From NCBI GenBank assembly GCA_000161775.1, contig GG704596.1, positions 317,627 through 362,868 of the forward strand: a stretch of DNA of 45,242 nucleotides. Reading direction: 5' to 3'. The stretch comes from Ruegeria lacuscaerulensis ITI-1157 (lineage in GTDB: Bacteria > Pseudomonadota > Alphaproteobacteria > Rhodobacterales > Rhodobacteraceae). Positions 1-8,771 of the stretch are shown here, in pieces; positions within the stretch are counted from its first letter, which is position 1, and every line of letters starts with the position of its first letter. The notes below the pieces were generated by a model. It saw nothing but the letters and a program-made list of their open reading frames with translations, was not told where the DNA came from and did no database searches. A program made the translations under genes and the position numbers.

Positions 1-1
1 C

Positions 2-118
2 GGGCCCAAGGCCGCCAGCGGGATCGGCGCAGCCGATGTCGCGCGGGCGCGGGAGCTTTTTGCCGACCCTGCCCCTAGGCCAGTTGATCGGCGAAATGCG
101 AAAGCAGCCTGTGCTTGA
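2..118 (+). CDS. possible 3' end of an unidentified gene (partial)
   Basis: An open frame enters from the left edge and stops at 116-118, overlapping the 3' end of the convergent acyl-CoA ligase gene by 44 bases. The 38 visible residues are Ala/Arg-rich, with a helical-looking ARARELFADP stretch and a basic tail. No family can be recognised from so short a piece. It could equally be a chance open frame in GC-rich DNA. Confidence 0.3.
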   Translation, partial: GPKAASGIGAADVARARELFADPAPRPVDRRNAKAACA

Positions 119-1565
119 GGATCTTGCCCGTGGGCGCGGCGGGCAGTGACATGGCCAGCACGATCCGGCTGGGCCGTTTGTAGCCCGCAAGACGTTCCGC
201 CACGAACTCCGCCAACTCTGCCTCGGACACAGCGCCGATTTCTGGCACCTGAACAAAGGCCAGCACCTGTTCGTCGCCGCCCACCCGATGCCCGATCACC
301 GCAGACTGGATCACCAGCGGGTGGTCGTTCAGCGCGGCCTCGACCTCAGGCGGATAGACGTTGAAGCCGCCGTGAATGATCAGTTCCTTGGCGCGGCCGA
401 CAACGTGCAGATTGCCCTGCGCGTCGAGCCGGCCGAGGTCGCCCGTGCGCAGCCATCCCTGGGCCAGCACCCGGCCCGTTTCCTCGGCATTGCGATAGTA
501 CCCCTTCATCACATGCGGGCCGCGCGTCAGGATCTCGCCCACGCCATCTCCGCCGCCGGGTATGGTTTCGTCAATGCGCAGATCGACCCCAGGCAAGGGC
601 GGGCCGACCGAGATATCCGGATCCCCGATCCGGTTGTGCGAGGCGCAGATCCCCGCCGTGCTTTCAGTCATGCCATAGCCGTTCTGCAGCGCGACGCCAT
701 AGAATGCCTCGGCCTTGCGTTTCCACGCCGGATCCAGCGGGGCGGCCCCGGACGATGTGTAGCGCAGGGCGCCCGAAGGCAACCGCTCCAACCCCTGTTC
801 CCTGGCATATTGCATCAGCAGCGCATGCATCTGCGGCACACCCGAAAACACAGTGACGCCCGCGTTCAACGCGGCAAAGGCGCGGTCCGCCGCGAATCTG
901 GCATCCAGTTGGACGAAAGCACCGGCCAGCGCCGACCCGGTGACGATCGAGGCCAGTCCGAAGATGTGCGAAATCGGCAGCACGCCATAGACCACGTCAT
1001 CCTGCGTCAGCCCTCGGAAATTCGCCGAGGTCAGCCCGCCGAACCGCAGGTTTTCGTGGGTCAGCATCACGCCCTTGGGCGTTCCGGTCGTGCCGGTGGT
1101 GAACAGCATCGCCGCGACATCCGCCAGATCGGGGTCGGGCGCGCTCGGGTAGGGCGCGGCCAGGTGCATCTGCCCGAAGGCCCCGGAAACAGGCTGGGCC
1201 CCGGCCCTTTGCGCATGGTCGCGCGCCTCGGGGGACGCCACCGATGTGAACAGAATCACCGCCGGAGAGACGTGATCCACGATGCGGGCCAACTCGGCCT
1301 CGGTCTGGCGGGCGTTCACCGGCACCACGCAGGCGCCGATCCGGGAACAGGCAAACAGCGCGGCCACCGCCGCACAGCAATTCTCGAGCACCAGCATGAC
1401 CCGATCGCACGGGCGCACCCCCGAGGCCAGCAGGATGTCTGACAGCTCGGAAATCGCGCGGTCGAGCTCGGCAAAGCTCCAATCGGCGCCGAACCCGTCG
1501 GCAAAGGCGCGGGCCCGCGGGCGGGTCCGGATCTGGGCATCCGGATAATCGTGCCATTTGTTCAT
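75..1565 (-). CDS. acyl-CoA synthetase (AMP-forming), ANL superfamily
   Basis: The 496-residue product should activate a carboxylic acid to its acyl-CoA with ATP, through an acyl-adenylate, in the cytoplasm. The AMP-binding P-loop FTTGTTGTPKG lies near residues 155-165. A GYGMTES motif, the RTGDLGRLD hinge region and a C-terminal PTGKILKH with the adenylation lysine at about K481 follow. Length and domain order are normal for fatty-acid or medium-chain acid ligases. It is the last gene of a six-gene minus-strand beta-oxidation operon and probably primes the acid that the operon degrades. The operon resembles the pim type, so a dicarboxylic or alicyclic/aryl-alkanoic acid is a plausible substrate, but the sequence alone does not fix specificity. 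Confidence 0.9.
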   Translation of the reverse strand: MNKWHDYPDAQIRTRPRARAFADGFGADWSFAELDRAISELSDILLASGVRPCDRVMLVLENCCAAVAALFACSRIGACVVPVNARQTEAELARIVDHVSPAVILFTSVASPEARDHAQRAGAQPVSGAFGQMHLAAPYPSAPDPDLADVAAMLFTTGTTGTPKGVMLTHENLRFGGLTSANFRGLTQDDVVYGVLPISHIFGLASIVTGSALAGAFVQLDARFAADRAFAALNAGVTVFSGVPQMHALLMQYAREQGLERLPSGALRYTSSGAAPLDPAWKRKAEAFYGVALQNGYGMTESTAGICASHNRIGDPDISVGPPLPGVDLRIDETIPGGGDGVGEILTRGPHVMKGYYRNAEETGRVLAQGWLRTGDLGRLDAQGNLHVVGRAKELIIHGGFNVYPPEVEAALNDHPLVIQSAVIGHRVGGDEQVLAFVQVPEIGAVSEAELAEFVAERLAGYKRPSRIVLAMSLPAAPTGKILKHRLLSHFADQLA

Positions 1566-1604
1566 GTCCCTTCGCCCTCCCCTGCGCCGGAACCGGTTTT
1601 GCGC

Positions 1605-2024
1605 TCAGCGTTTCGTGGTGCGCTTGAACACCCCAGCCGCCGTTGCGATCAGGGTTCCGTCGTCGCTGTGCAACTCTCCGGTCACATAGGCCAGCGTGCG
1701 CCCGCCACCCGTTGCGCGCCCCGTGGCCGTCACGCGCCCCTGACGCACCGCCGCCACATAGCTTGTGTTCAGCGACAGGGTCAGAACCAGCGGATGTTCG
1801 TCCCGGTCGAACCAGGCCGAGGCGGTGTTGCCGCAAGCCACGTCCAGAAGCATGGCGATGATGCCGCCATGCAGGATGCCCTGGCTGTTCAAGTGATCCG
1901 CCCGGATGGTCAAATGACACCGGGCACGGCCGTCGGGGTCGGACAGATCCACCTCGAACCCGATCGCGTTCTGACAGCCCGATCGCCGGACCCTTGGGTC
2001 GTCTTCAGGCCGCGCCGAGTGCAA
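1605..2024 (-). CDS. PaaI-type hotdog-fold acyl-CoA thioesterase
   Basis: A 139-residue single-hotdog thioesterase that would hydrolyse acyl-CoA esters, perhaps releasing CoA from stalled intermediates. The family signature is clear: a HGG motif at about 52-54 (GILHGGIIAMLLDVACGN) and the active-site acid D61 in the central helix. The start chosen is a TTG at 2024. It has a GGAG Shine-Dalgarno seven bases upstream and overlaps the end of the upstream acyl-CoA dehydrogenase gene by 20 bases, which fits translational coupling. A longer ATG-started version would run about 100 bases into that gene with residues unlike the family. Specificity is unknown. Confidence 0.8.
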   Translation of the reverse strand: MHSARPEDDPRVRRSGCQNAIGFEVDLSDPDGRARCHLTIRADHLNSQGILHGGIIAMLLDVACGNTASAWFDRDEHPLVLTLSLNTSYVAAVRQGRVTATGRATGGGRTLAYVTGELHSDDGTLIATAAGVFKRTTKR

Positions 2025-3132
2025 TGAACCGCTCCAAATGATAATCCGCGTCGCCGAACCTGTGATCCGACATGACGATCCGCTTGGCAATATGCGCCAG
2101 CTCATATTCCTGCGTCATGGCGATGCCGCCATGCATCTGGATCGTTTCCTCGGCCACCAGCCGGCCCGCCCGCGACGCAAGGTTGCGGGCCGCGGCGATC
2201 TGCCGGTCGCGGTCGGGTGCTTTAAGGTGACCGGCCGCGTTGATCACCGCCGAGCGCGCCTGCTCCAGCTCGATCAGCATATCCGCGAACCGGTGCTGCA
2301 GGGCCTGAAAGGTCCCGATCGGGCGGCCGAACTGCTTGCGCGTCATCAGATATTGCCGTGTCAGTTCCACCGCACTTTCCATAGCGCCCAGAACCTCGGC
2401 GACCAGCGCGCAATTGGCTGCGGCCACAACGTCCATCAGCGGATCGAACCCCTGCCCCGCGGCGCCCAGACGCGCGCTTTCCGGCAGGCGCACATCGTCC
2501 AGAGTGACCTCGGCCGCGCGGCCCCCGGCCAGCATCGGATACCCGCGCAAGCCCAGACCCGGTGTGCCAGCAGGCACCAGGAACAGCGAAATGCCGTCCA
2601 GATCGAACGGCCCGCCCGTTTCGCGCGCGGATACGATCAGCTGCCCGGCGGCCTCGGCATTCACGACCACGGCCTTGCGCCCGCTCAGGATCAGGCCCGT
2701 GCCGTCGGTCCGCACGGTGGTTTCGACCCGGCTCAGGTCGTACCGGCTGGCAGGCTCGCCATGCGCCAGCGCCAGGTGCAGCTTGCCCGAGATCACCTGA
2801 TCCAGCAGGGCCCGCTGATCGGGGCTGCCCACCTGCGCGATCAGCCGACCGCCCAGAATGCAGCTGTCCAGAACCGGCTCGACCACGCCGGCGCGGCCTA
2901 GTTCCTCGAACACGGTGGCGATGTCAAAGCCCGCCCCGCCGAACCCGCCATCCGCTTCGTCGAACAGCGCGCCCAGAACGCCCAGATCGGCCAGTTCGCG
3001 CCAGATGTCGGCGCTGAACCCCGCCGGGCTGTCCAGAATGTCGTTGCGCACCGGAGTCGTATATCGGTCGGCCAGATAGCGCCGCAGCGTGTCCTGCAGC
3101 ATCTGCCGTTCTTCGGTCAGGTTGAAATCCAT
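2005..3132 (-). CDS. acyl-CoA dehydrogenase, PimD-like (small subunit type)
   Basis: A 375-residue FAD-dependent acyl-CoA dehydrogenase for alpha,beta-desaturation of an acyl-CoA. The start (MDFNLTEERQ) has the usual N-terminal form of the family; an upstream in-frame extension is Arg/Ser-rich and looks non-coding. Near the C-terminus, QMHGGIAMTQEYELAH carries Glu342 at the position of the catalytic base in medium-chain-type enzymes. It sits directly downstream of a second dehydrogenase of the PimC type, and the pair matches what is usually annotated as pimeloyl-CoA dehydrogenase small and large subunits. The two probably form a heteromer. The actual acyl chain oxidised is inferred only from the operon type. 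Confidence 0.88.
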   Translation of the reverse strand: MDFNLTEERQMLQDTLRRYLADRYTTPVRNDILDSPAGFSADIWRELADLGVLGALFDEADGGFGGAGFDIATVFEELGRAGVVEPVLDSCILGGRLIAQVGSPDQRALLDQVISGKLHLALAHGEPASRYDLSRVETTVRTDGTGLILSGRKAVVVNAEAAGQLIVSARETGGPFDLDGISLFLVPAGTPGLGLRGYPMLAGGRAAEVTLDDVRLPESARLGAAGQGFDPLMDVVAAANCALVAEVLGAMESAVELTRQYLMTRKQFGRPIGTFQALQHRFADMLIELEQARSAVINAAGHLKAPDRDRQIAAARNLASRAGRLVAEETIQMHGGIAMTQEYELAHIAKRIVMSDHRFGDADYHLERFIALGAA

Positions 3133-3133
3133 C

Positions 3134-4324
3134 TCAGCCCCCCATCTTGACCTTGGCGATGATCCCGCGCTGGATCTCGTTCGACCCGCCGAAGATCGAC
3201 AGTTTCCGGTTGTTGAAATACTGGGCGGCGACCGGCGCGGCATAGTCCGGCCCGATCGGGTCGTTGTCGCCCTCCACCGCCTCAGAGGCGAAAGGCATCG
3301 CATAAGGCCCCACCGCGCGGCGGGCCAGGTCGTTGATCTCCTGCCGGATGATCGTGCCCTTGACCTTCAGCATCGAACTTTCCACCCCCGGCGCCTGCCC
3401 GGCCGCAGCCTGGCTGATGATGCGCATGTTGGTGGTGGCCATGGCCATCAGGTCGATCTCGACCCGCGCCAGCCGGGCGGCGAAATGCGGGTTCTCGATC
3501 AGGGGGCGGCCATTCGCGGTTTCGATCCGGGCAATCCGTTTGACCATGTCCAGCCCCGCCTGGCTGAAGCCGACACCGGCAATGTTGGTGCGTTCATGCG
3601 TCAGCAGATACTTGGCATAGGTCCAGCCCTTGTTCTCCTCGCCCACCAGGTTTTCGACCGGGACGCGCACATCGTCAAAGAACACCTCGTTGACCTCGGG
3701 CGTGCCGTCCAGCAGGACGATGGGGCGCACCTCGATCCCCGGCGTGTTCATGTCGATCAGCAGGAACGAGATCCCCTCCTGCGCCTTGGCCTCGGGGTCG
3801 GTGCGCACCAGGCAGAAGATCCAGTTGGCGTATTGCGCCAGCGTGGTCCAGGTCTTCTGGCCATTGACGACATAGTGGTCGCCGTCGCGCACAGCGCGGG
3901 TCTTCAGCGAGGCCAGGTCCGACCCGGCACCCGGCTCGGAATAGCCCTGGCACCACCAATGTTCACCATTCAGGATGCGCGGCAGGAAAAAATCCTGCTG
4001 CGCCTTCGAGCCGAATTTCTGCAGCACCGGGCCCAGCATCGACAGGCCAAACGGCACGATGCGCGGCGCATAGGCGGCGGCGCATTCCTCCTCGAAGATA
4101 TGGCGCTGAACCGCGTTCCACTCGGCGCCGCCAAACTCCTTCGGCCAGTTGAAATTCAACCAGCCGCGCTCGTTTAGCGTGGCGTGCCACCACTGGTACC
4201 CTTCCTTGCCGATGTTCCGGCCAGCCCGGATCTTGTCCGAGATCTCCTTGGGTAGTTTCTCGGCCAGAAAGGCGCGAACCTCGTCGCGAAAAGCCTTCTC
4301 CTCGTCCGTATAATTCAAGTCCAC
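3134..4324 (-). CDS. acyl-CoA dehydrogenase, PimC-like (large subunit type)
   Basis: A 396-residue acyl-CoA dehydrogenase. It has the substrate/FAD loop GYSEPGAGSDLASL (about 128-141), NGQKTWTT (154-161) and the C-terminal FGGSNEIQRGIIAKVKMGG helix that packs on FAD. The start is a GTG at 4324, preceded by a strong GGAGGAGGG Shine-Dalgarno. The next gene begins one base after the stop codon of this one. The N-terminal MDLNYTDEEKAFRDEVRAFL and overall pattern are those of the pimeloyl-CoA dehydrogenase large-subunit group, which works with a smaller partner. The intergenic gap upstream holds a long hairpin (4387-4415) that may set the expression ratio between this pair and the thiolase. Confidence 0.9.
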   Translation of the reverse strand: MDLNYTDEEKAFRDEVRAFLAEKLPKEISDKIRAGRNIGKEGYQWWHATLNERGWLNFNWPKEFGGAEWNAVQRHIFEEECAAAYAPRIVPFGLSMLGPVLQKFGSKAQQDFFLPRILNGEHWWCQGYSEPGAGSDLASLKTRAVRDGDHYVVNGQKTWTTLAQYANWIFCLVRTDPEAKAQEGISFLLIDMNTPGIEVRPIVLLDGTPEVNEVFFDDVRVPVENLVGEENKGWTYAKYLLTHERTNIAGVGFSQAGLDMVKRIARIETANGRPLIENPHFAARLARVEIDLMAMATTNMRIISQAAAGQAPGVESSMLKVKGTIIRQEINDLARRAVGPYAMPFASEAVEGDNDPIGPDYAAPVAAQYFNNRKLSIFGGSNEIQRGIIAKVKMGG

Positions 4325-4386
4325 AGCCGCCCTCCTCCTCGACGCGATCGGAACCTTGCCTGCTCGGCCCCGCGGGCCGGGCTGCG

Positions 4387-4415
4387 CCGGGCCGGCCCTC
4401 GATGGGCTGGCCCGG
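4387..4415. promoter_or_regulatory. long intercistronic hairpin
   Basis: Arms at 4387-4398 and 4404-4415 form a 12-bp stem (11 Watson-Crick pairs and one G-T) with a 5-base loop, between the thiolase and the PimC-like dehydrogenase. On the transcribed minus strand it is not followed by a T run, so an RNA-processing or stability role is more likely than termination. On the plus strand it is followed by TTTT. Confidence 0.5.
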
Positions 4416-4427
4416 TGCCCCTTTTCT

Positions 4428-5603
4428 TCAATAGATTTCGAACAGACCGGCCGCGCCCATGCCGCCGCCGATGCACATGGTCACGACACCCAGCTTGGCC
4501 CCGCGCCGACGCCCTTCGCGCAGCAGATGGCCGACCATCCGCGCGCCGGTCATGCCGAACGGATGCCCGATGGCGATCGAGCCGCTGTTCACGTTGCATT
4601 TCTCGTCATCGATTCCCAGACGGTTGCGGCAGTACAGCGCTTGCGAGGCGAAGGCCTCGTTCAGCTCCCACAGGTCGATGTCCTCGACGCTCAGTCCATG
4701 CCGTTCCAGCAGGCGCGGCACCGCAAAGACGGGGCCGATGCCCATCTCGTCGGGCTCGCACCCCGCCACGCAGAACCCCTTGAACGCACCCATGGGCTCC
4801 AGCCCCCGACGCTCGGCCTCGGCGCTGTCCATCACGACCACCGCGGCTGCGCCGTCCGACAACTGGCTGGCATTTCCGGCGGTGATGTAGTTTCCGGGGC
4901 CGCGCACCGGCTCCAGCGAGGCCAGCCCTTCCAGGGTCGTGTTCGGCCGGTTGCATTCATCCCGGTCCACGGTGACCTGCCGATGCGAGATCTCGCCGGT
5001 CTCTTTGTCCTTGACCGCCATGGTGGTCTGCATCGGCACGATCTCGTCGTCGAACTTGCCCGCCGCCTGCGCCGCCGCGATGCGCTGCTGCGACCGCAGG
5101 CCGTAGGCGTCCTGTTCTTCGCGGCTGATGCCATAGCGCTCGGCCACGATGTCGGCGGTCTCGATCATCGTCATGTAGATCGCTGGCTTGTGCTCCTGAA
5201 TCCACGGCTCGGGCACGGGGCGGGTTTTTGGCTGGACCAGCGAGATGCTCTCGACCCCGCCGGCCACGATGGGGCCCGCGCCGCCCTCGGTGATGGCCTG
5301 CGCCGCCAGCGCCACGGTCTGCAGCCCCGACGAACAGAACCGATTCACGGTCATGCCCGAAACGCTGACCGGCAGCCCGGCCCGGATGGCGATCTGGCGG
5401 GCGATGTTGCCGCCGGTCTCGCCTTCGGGGAAACCGCAACCGATGATGCAATCCTCGATCTCGGCTCCACCCAGCCCCGAGCGTTCGACCGCGGCCTGAA
5501 CCGCGTGGCCGCCCATCGTGGCGCCGTGGGTCATGTTGAAAGAGCCCCGGAACGACTTGGCCAGCCCGGTGCGCGCGGCGGATACGATTACGGCTTGTTT
5601 CAT
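4428..5603 (-). CDS. acetyl-CoA acyltransferase (thiolase)
   Basis: A 391-residue degradative thiolase that cleaves 3-oxoacyl-CoA with CoA to acetyl-CoA and a shortened acyl-CoA. The nucleophilic cysteine is C90 in [10 protein letters not shown]. The second catalytic residues lie in [11 protein letters not shown] (His) and [12 protein letters not shown] (Cys) near the C-terminus. The start chosen is the ATG whose A is the last base of the upstream TGA (TGATG overlap), so it is translationally coupled to the multifunctional hydratase/dehydrogenase gene. A GTG immediately before would give one extra Met. Together the two genes give the FadA/FadB steps of one beta-oxidation operon. Confidence 0.93.
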   Translation of the reverse strand: MKQAVIVSAARTGLAKSFRGSFNMTHGATMGGHAVQAAVERSGLGGAEIEDCIIGCGFPEGETGGNIARQIAIRAGLPVSVSGMTVNRFCSSGLQTVALAAQAITEGGAGPIVAGGVESISLVQPKTRPVPEPWIQEHKPAIYMTMIETADIVAERYGISREEQDAYGLRSQQRIAAAQAAGKFDDEIVPMQTTMAVKDKETGEISHRQVTVDRDECNRPNTTLEGLASLEPVRGPGNYITAGNASQLSDGAAAVVVMDSAEAERRGLEPMGAFKGFCVAGCEPDEMGIGPVFAVPRLLERHGLSVEDIDLWELNEAFASQALYCRNRLGIDDEKCNVNSGSIAIGHPFGMTGARMVGHLLREGRRRGAKLGVVTMCIGGGMGAAGLFEIY

Positions 5604-7699
5604 CACTGGGCGTCCTTGTTCAAATCGTCAAAGCTGCGGCCCTCGGCCACCAGTTTTTCCAGCAGCGGCGCGGGCTGCCAGAAATAGTCATCCTCGGCCG
5701 ACCAGGCGCGGATGTCGTCCAGAATACCCGGCAGGCCCTGCAGATCGGCCCATTTCAGCGGCCCGCCGCGATAGCGCGGGAACCCATAGCCATAGAGCAG
5801 CACCACATCCACGTCCAAGGGGCGGCGGGCGATGCCCTCGCCCACCACCTTGGCGGCCTCGTTGACCATCGAGACCATATATCGCCGCACGATCTCGTCA
5901 TCCGTGAACGTGCGCGGGGTGATGCCCTGCGCTGCGCGGTCGGCCGCGATCAGGTCCAGAACCTCGGAGTTGGGCGTGCCGCCGCGCTTGCCCTTTTCAT
6001 AGACATAGGAGCCCTGGCCGGTCTTCTGTCCGAAATGCCCGGCCTCGCACAGTTTGTCGGCATAGCTGCTGTCGCGGGCGCGCGGGTCCAGCCCCTCGGC
6101 GCGTTTGCGTTTGCGCACCGCCCAGCCGATATCCAGCCCGGCCAGATCGGACACCGCGAACGGCCCCATGGCAAAGCCAAAATCGGTCAGCGCCTTGTCG
6201 ATCTGAAACGGGCTGGCCCCGTCCAAAACCATGTGGTCGGCGCAGGTGCGATAGGTGCTGAGGATCCGGTTGCCGATGAACCCGTCGCACACCCCTGCGC
6301 GTACCGAGACCTTCTTCAGCCGATGCCCCAGCGCAAAGCCGGTGGCGACCACCTCGGGCGCGGTCTTGTCGGCCACCACGATCTCGAGCAGCTTCATCAC
6401 ATGGGCGGGCGAGAAGAAATGCAGCCCGATCACGTCCTGCGGGCGCGTGGTGGCGGCGGCGATCTCGTTGACGTCCAGATACGAGGTGTTCGTCGCCAGA
6501 ACCGCCCCCGGTTTGCAGACCGCATCCAGCTGGGCAAAGACCTGTTTCTTGACGTCCATATCCTCGAACACGGCCTCGATCACCAGATCGACGGCGCTCA
6601 GCGCGTCATAGCCGGTGGCAAGCTGCAACTGGTCCGACAGGATCGCGTCGTGCTGCTGCTGGCTGATCTTGCCGCGCTTCAGGGCCCCGGCCAGGTTTCC
6701 GGCGATCCGGTCCTTGGCGGCATGGGCGGCCTCCTGCGTCATCTCCAGCAAGGTCACGGGCAGACCTGCCAACAAGGCGGCGGTGGCGATCCCCGCGCCC
6801 ATCGTGCCGCCGCCGATGACCCCGATCTGATGCACCGGACGCGGCTCGACACCTTTCAGTTCGGGCAGCTTGCCCACGGCGCGTTCGGCAAAGAAGGCGT
6901 GGATCAGACCCTTGCGCTGATCCGATTCCATCAACTGCATGAACAGTTCCCGCTCGCGCGCCATGCCCTCGGCAAAGCTGGGCGCCTCGCAGGCGGCCTG
7001 CACGGCACGCACGGCAACGGCGGGGGACAGCTGGCCCCGGCCCTTCTTCAGAACGGCCTCGTAGACCGCATCGAAATCGACGGGGTCCGGCGCGGGCATC
7101 TCTCCGACCGCGCGGCGGGGCGCACCCGTGTCAAGCAGCTCTTGCGCATAGGCCAGCCCGATCTCGCGCGGGTCGCCATCCTGCACCTTGTCGATCACGC
7201 CCAGCTTCAGCGCCTCGTCAGCGCGGACATGGCGGCCGGTGGTGATCATGTCCAGCGCGGCCTCGACCCCGGCCACGCGCGGCAGACGCTGGGTGCCCCC
7301 GGCACCGGGCAGGATGCCCAGATTGACCTCGGGCAGGCCGACCTTGGCCGAGGGAACCGCGATGCGGTAGTGGCTGGACAGCGCAACCTCGAGCCCACCG
7401 CCCAGCGCCGTGCCGTGCAGCGCCGAAACCACCAGCAGGGGCGAGGCCTCGATCCGGTCGCACAGGCCCGGCAACCACGGTTCCTGCGGGGGTTTGCCGA
7501 ACTCGCGGATGTCGGCCCCCGCGAAATAGGTCCGGCCCTTGCCGTAGATCAGCACCGCCTTTGCGCCCTCGGACTCGGCCCGTTCGATCCCGGCCAGCAG
7601 GCCCCGGCGCACATCCACGCCCAGTGCATTGACCGGCGGGTTGTTCGCCGCCAGCACCGCGATATCGCCAATCCGTTCGTATTCCACCGCCTCGGACAT
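5603..7699 (-). CDS. bifunctional enoyl-CoA hydratase / 3-hydroxyacyl-CoA dehydrogenase (FadB/PimF-like)
   Basis: A 698-residue fusion that hydrates 2-enoyl-CoA and oxidises the L-3-hydroxyacyl-CoA with NAD. The N-terminal crotonase domain (about 1-190) has FAGADIREF and the two catalytic glutamates at about E104 (GGLEVAL) and E124 ([16 protein letters not shown]). The dehydrogenase part begins near 290 with the NAD motif [12 protein letters not shown] and has the catalytic His at about 427 (GLHFFSPAH). The start is the ATG at 7699 with a GAGGAG upstream; a longer in-frame start lies inside the operator region. It is the first gene of the operon. No stand-alone paaF or paaH is present in this window, so this enzyme may also serve the lower phenylacetate pathway, which is inference. 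Confidence 0.93.
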   Translation of the reverse strand: MSEAVEYERIGDIAVLAANNPPVNALGVDVRRGLLAGIERAESEGAKAVLIYGKGRTYFAGADIREFGKPPQEPWLPGLCDRIEASPLLVVSALHGTALGGGLEVALSSHYRIAVPSAKVGLPEVNLGILPGAGGTQRLPRVAGVEAALDMITTGRHVRADEALKLGVIDKVQDGDPREIGLAYAQELLDTGAPRRAVGEMPAPDPVDFDAVYEAVLKKGRGQLSPAVAVRAVQAACEAPSFAEGMARERELFMQLMESDQRKGLIHAFFAERAVGKLPELKGVEPRPVHQIGVIGGGTMGAGIATAALLAGLPVTLLEMTQEAAHAAKDRIAGNLAGALKRGKISQQQHDAILSDQLQLATGYDALSAVDLVIEAVFEDMDVKKQVFAQLDAVCKPGAVLATNTSYLDVNEIAAATTRPQDVIGLHFFSPAHVMKLLEIVVADKTAPEVVATGFALGHRLKKVSVRAGVCDGFIGNRILSTYRTCADHMVLDGASPFQIDKALTDFGFAMGPFAVSDLAGLDIGWAVRKRKRAEGLDPRARDSSYADKLCEAGHFGQKTGQGSYVYEKGKRGGTPNSEVLDLIAADRAAQGITPRTFTDDEIVRRYMVSMVNEAAKVVGEGIARRPLDVDVVLLYGYGFPRYRGGPLKWADLQGLPGILDDIRAWSAEDDYFWQPAPLLEKLVAEGRSFDDLNKDAQ

Positions 7700-7729
7700 C
7701 AGACTTGGTCTCCTCTTGCCAACCCCAGC

Positions 7730-7758
7730 TTGTTCCGCATGGCGGAACAATATTCCGC
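7730..7758. promoter_or_regulatory. candidate operator: 9+9 bp palindrome plus third half-site
   Basis: Upstream of the beta-oxidation operon, TTGTTCCGC (7730-7738) and GCGGAACAA (7742-7750) form a perfect palindrome with a 3-base spacer. A third TTCCGC follows at 7753-7758, giving a second GGAA-N5-TTCC arrangement with the right arm. Three half-sites of this kind are reminiscent of operators of IclR-family regulators of aromatic catabolism, but no IclR gene is in the window. Confidence 0.55.
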
Positions 7759-7764
7759 AACAGA

Positions 7765-7790
7765 TTGAACCCGTCCGCGCGCGGGTTCAA
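7765..7790. promoter_or_regulatory. 9-bp perfect inverted repeat
   Basis: TTGAACCCG (7765-7773) and CGGGTTCAA (7782-7790) are exact inverted copies separated by 8 bases of GC-rich sequence. No T run follows on either strand, so it is not a typical terminator. It lies just upstream of the palindromic site of the beta-oxidation operon and may be a second regulator site or part of a 5' leader hairpin. Confidence 0.45.
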
Positions 7791-7950
7791 CCCCTTATAC
7801 CCGACTGCGCCGCCGGGCCGCATTTCTTGCCGGCGAGCAGGCCCCAAACAACTTGTGAACCGGATCGCGGAAAACCGTGCTAGGCTTTGCCCACCCGGCT
7901 AATGAATTCGGCCGGGAACGAAAACAGATTGCAGAACAGGGAGTTTTGAA

Positions 7951-8769
7951 ATGTGTGACGTTTGCGTAATGAACGCGGTGAAAGACCGGATGTTGTCCCG
8001 CCGTTCCTTTTTCAAGGCTGGCGCGGCGATGGCGGCAGGCACGGCGTTTGGGACGGTAGCAGCCCCGCCGGCGTTGGCCGCGGGTCATGGCGAGGTGCTG
8101 GACATGACCCATGTCTACGATGCCGACTTCCCCACCTATTTCGGCCAGCCGGGGATCGAGGCGACCCAGGCCTTCAATTTCAAGGAACATGGCTTCAACC
8201 TGTTCAACCTGGCCGTCAACGAACACACCGGCACGCATGTCGATGCCCCGCTGCATTTCTCGGCGGATGGGCAGTCGGTGGATGAAATCCCGGTGTCGAA
8301 CCTCGTCTGCCCGCTATGCGTGGTGGACATTGCCGCCCGTGCGGCCGAGGACCCGGATGCGCAGGTCACGCCTGATGATCTGAAGGCGTGGATCGCTGCA
8401 AATGGCGACATCCCCGATGGCGCCTGCGTCGCCATGCATTCGGGATGGGCCGCCAAAACCGCCACACCCGAATTCCGCAACGCCGACGGCGACGGCAAGA
8501 TGCATTTCCCCGGCTTCCACGTCGAAGCGGCGCAGATGCTGATCGAAGGAACCGGCGCGGTTGCGCTGGCCGTTGACACGCTGTCGTTGGATCACGGCCC
8601 ATCGGCCGATTTCGTGACACACTACGCGTGGCTGCCCACCAACCGCTACGGCATCGAGAATCTGGCCAATCTCGACAAGGTGCCCGCCAGCGGAGCGACG
8701 CTGGTGGTCGGCGCACCCGCGCATCGCGGCGGGTCGGGCGGCCCGGCGCGCATCTTTGCGATGGTCTGA
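7951..8769 (+). CDS. Tat-exported cyclase family protein (KynB-like metal-dependent hydrolase)
   Basis: A 272-residue protein of the cyclase/arylformamidase family. It carries the metal-binding signature HTGTHVDAPLHF at about 92-103 (His92, His96, Asp98, His102). The N-terminus has a twin-arginine signal, SRRSFFKAG at 16-24, followed by an Ala-rich hydrophobic stretch. Cleavage is likely after ALA near 43, so the enzyme should act folded in the periplasm. An AhpD-like gene starts two bases after its stop, indicating one transcript. Family members hydrolyse N-formylkynurenine, isatin or similar ring amides and lactones; the substrate here cannot be told. The Cys-containing N-terminus (MCDVCVM) before the Tat motif is slightly unusual. 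Confidence 0.85.
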   Translation: MCDVCVMNAVKDRMLSRRSFFKAGAAMAAGTAFGTVAAPPALAAGHGEVLDMTHVYDADFPTYFGQPGIEATQAFNFKEHGFNLFNLAVNEHTGTHVDAPLHFSADGQSVDEIPVSNLVCPLCVVDIAARAAEDPDAQVTPDDLKAWIAANGDIPDGACVAMHSGWAAKTATPEFRNADGDGKMHFPGFHVEAAQMLIEGTGAVALAVDTLSLDHGPSADFVTHYAWLPTNRYGIENLANLDKVPASGATLVVGAPAHRGGSGGPARIFAMV

Positions 8770-8771
8770 GC

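Noticed and set aside
288..1442. 384-residue plus-strand frame across the acyl-CoA ligase gene
   Set aside because: Composition is Arg/Gln/His-rich without motifs; the ligase on the minus strand is convincing.
4387..4418. Hairpin plus TTTT as a terminator of the beta-oxidation operon
   Set aside because: The T run is on the strand opposite to transcription, and genes continue downstream in the same operon.
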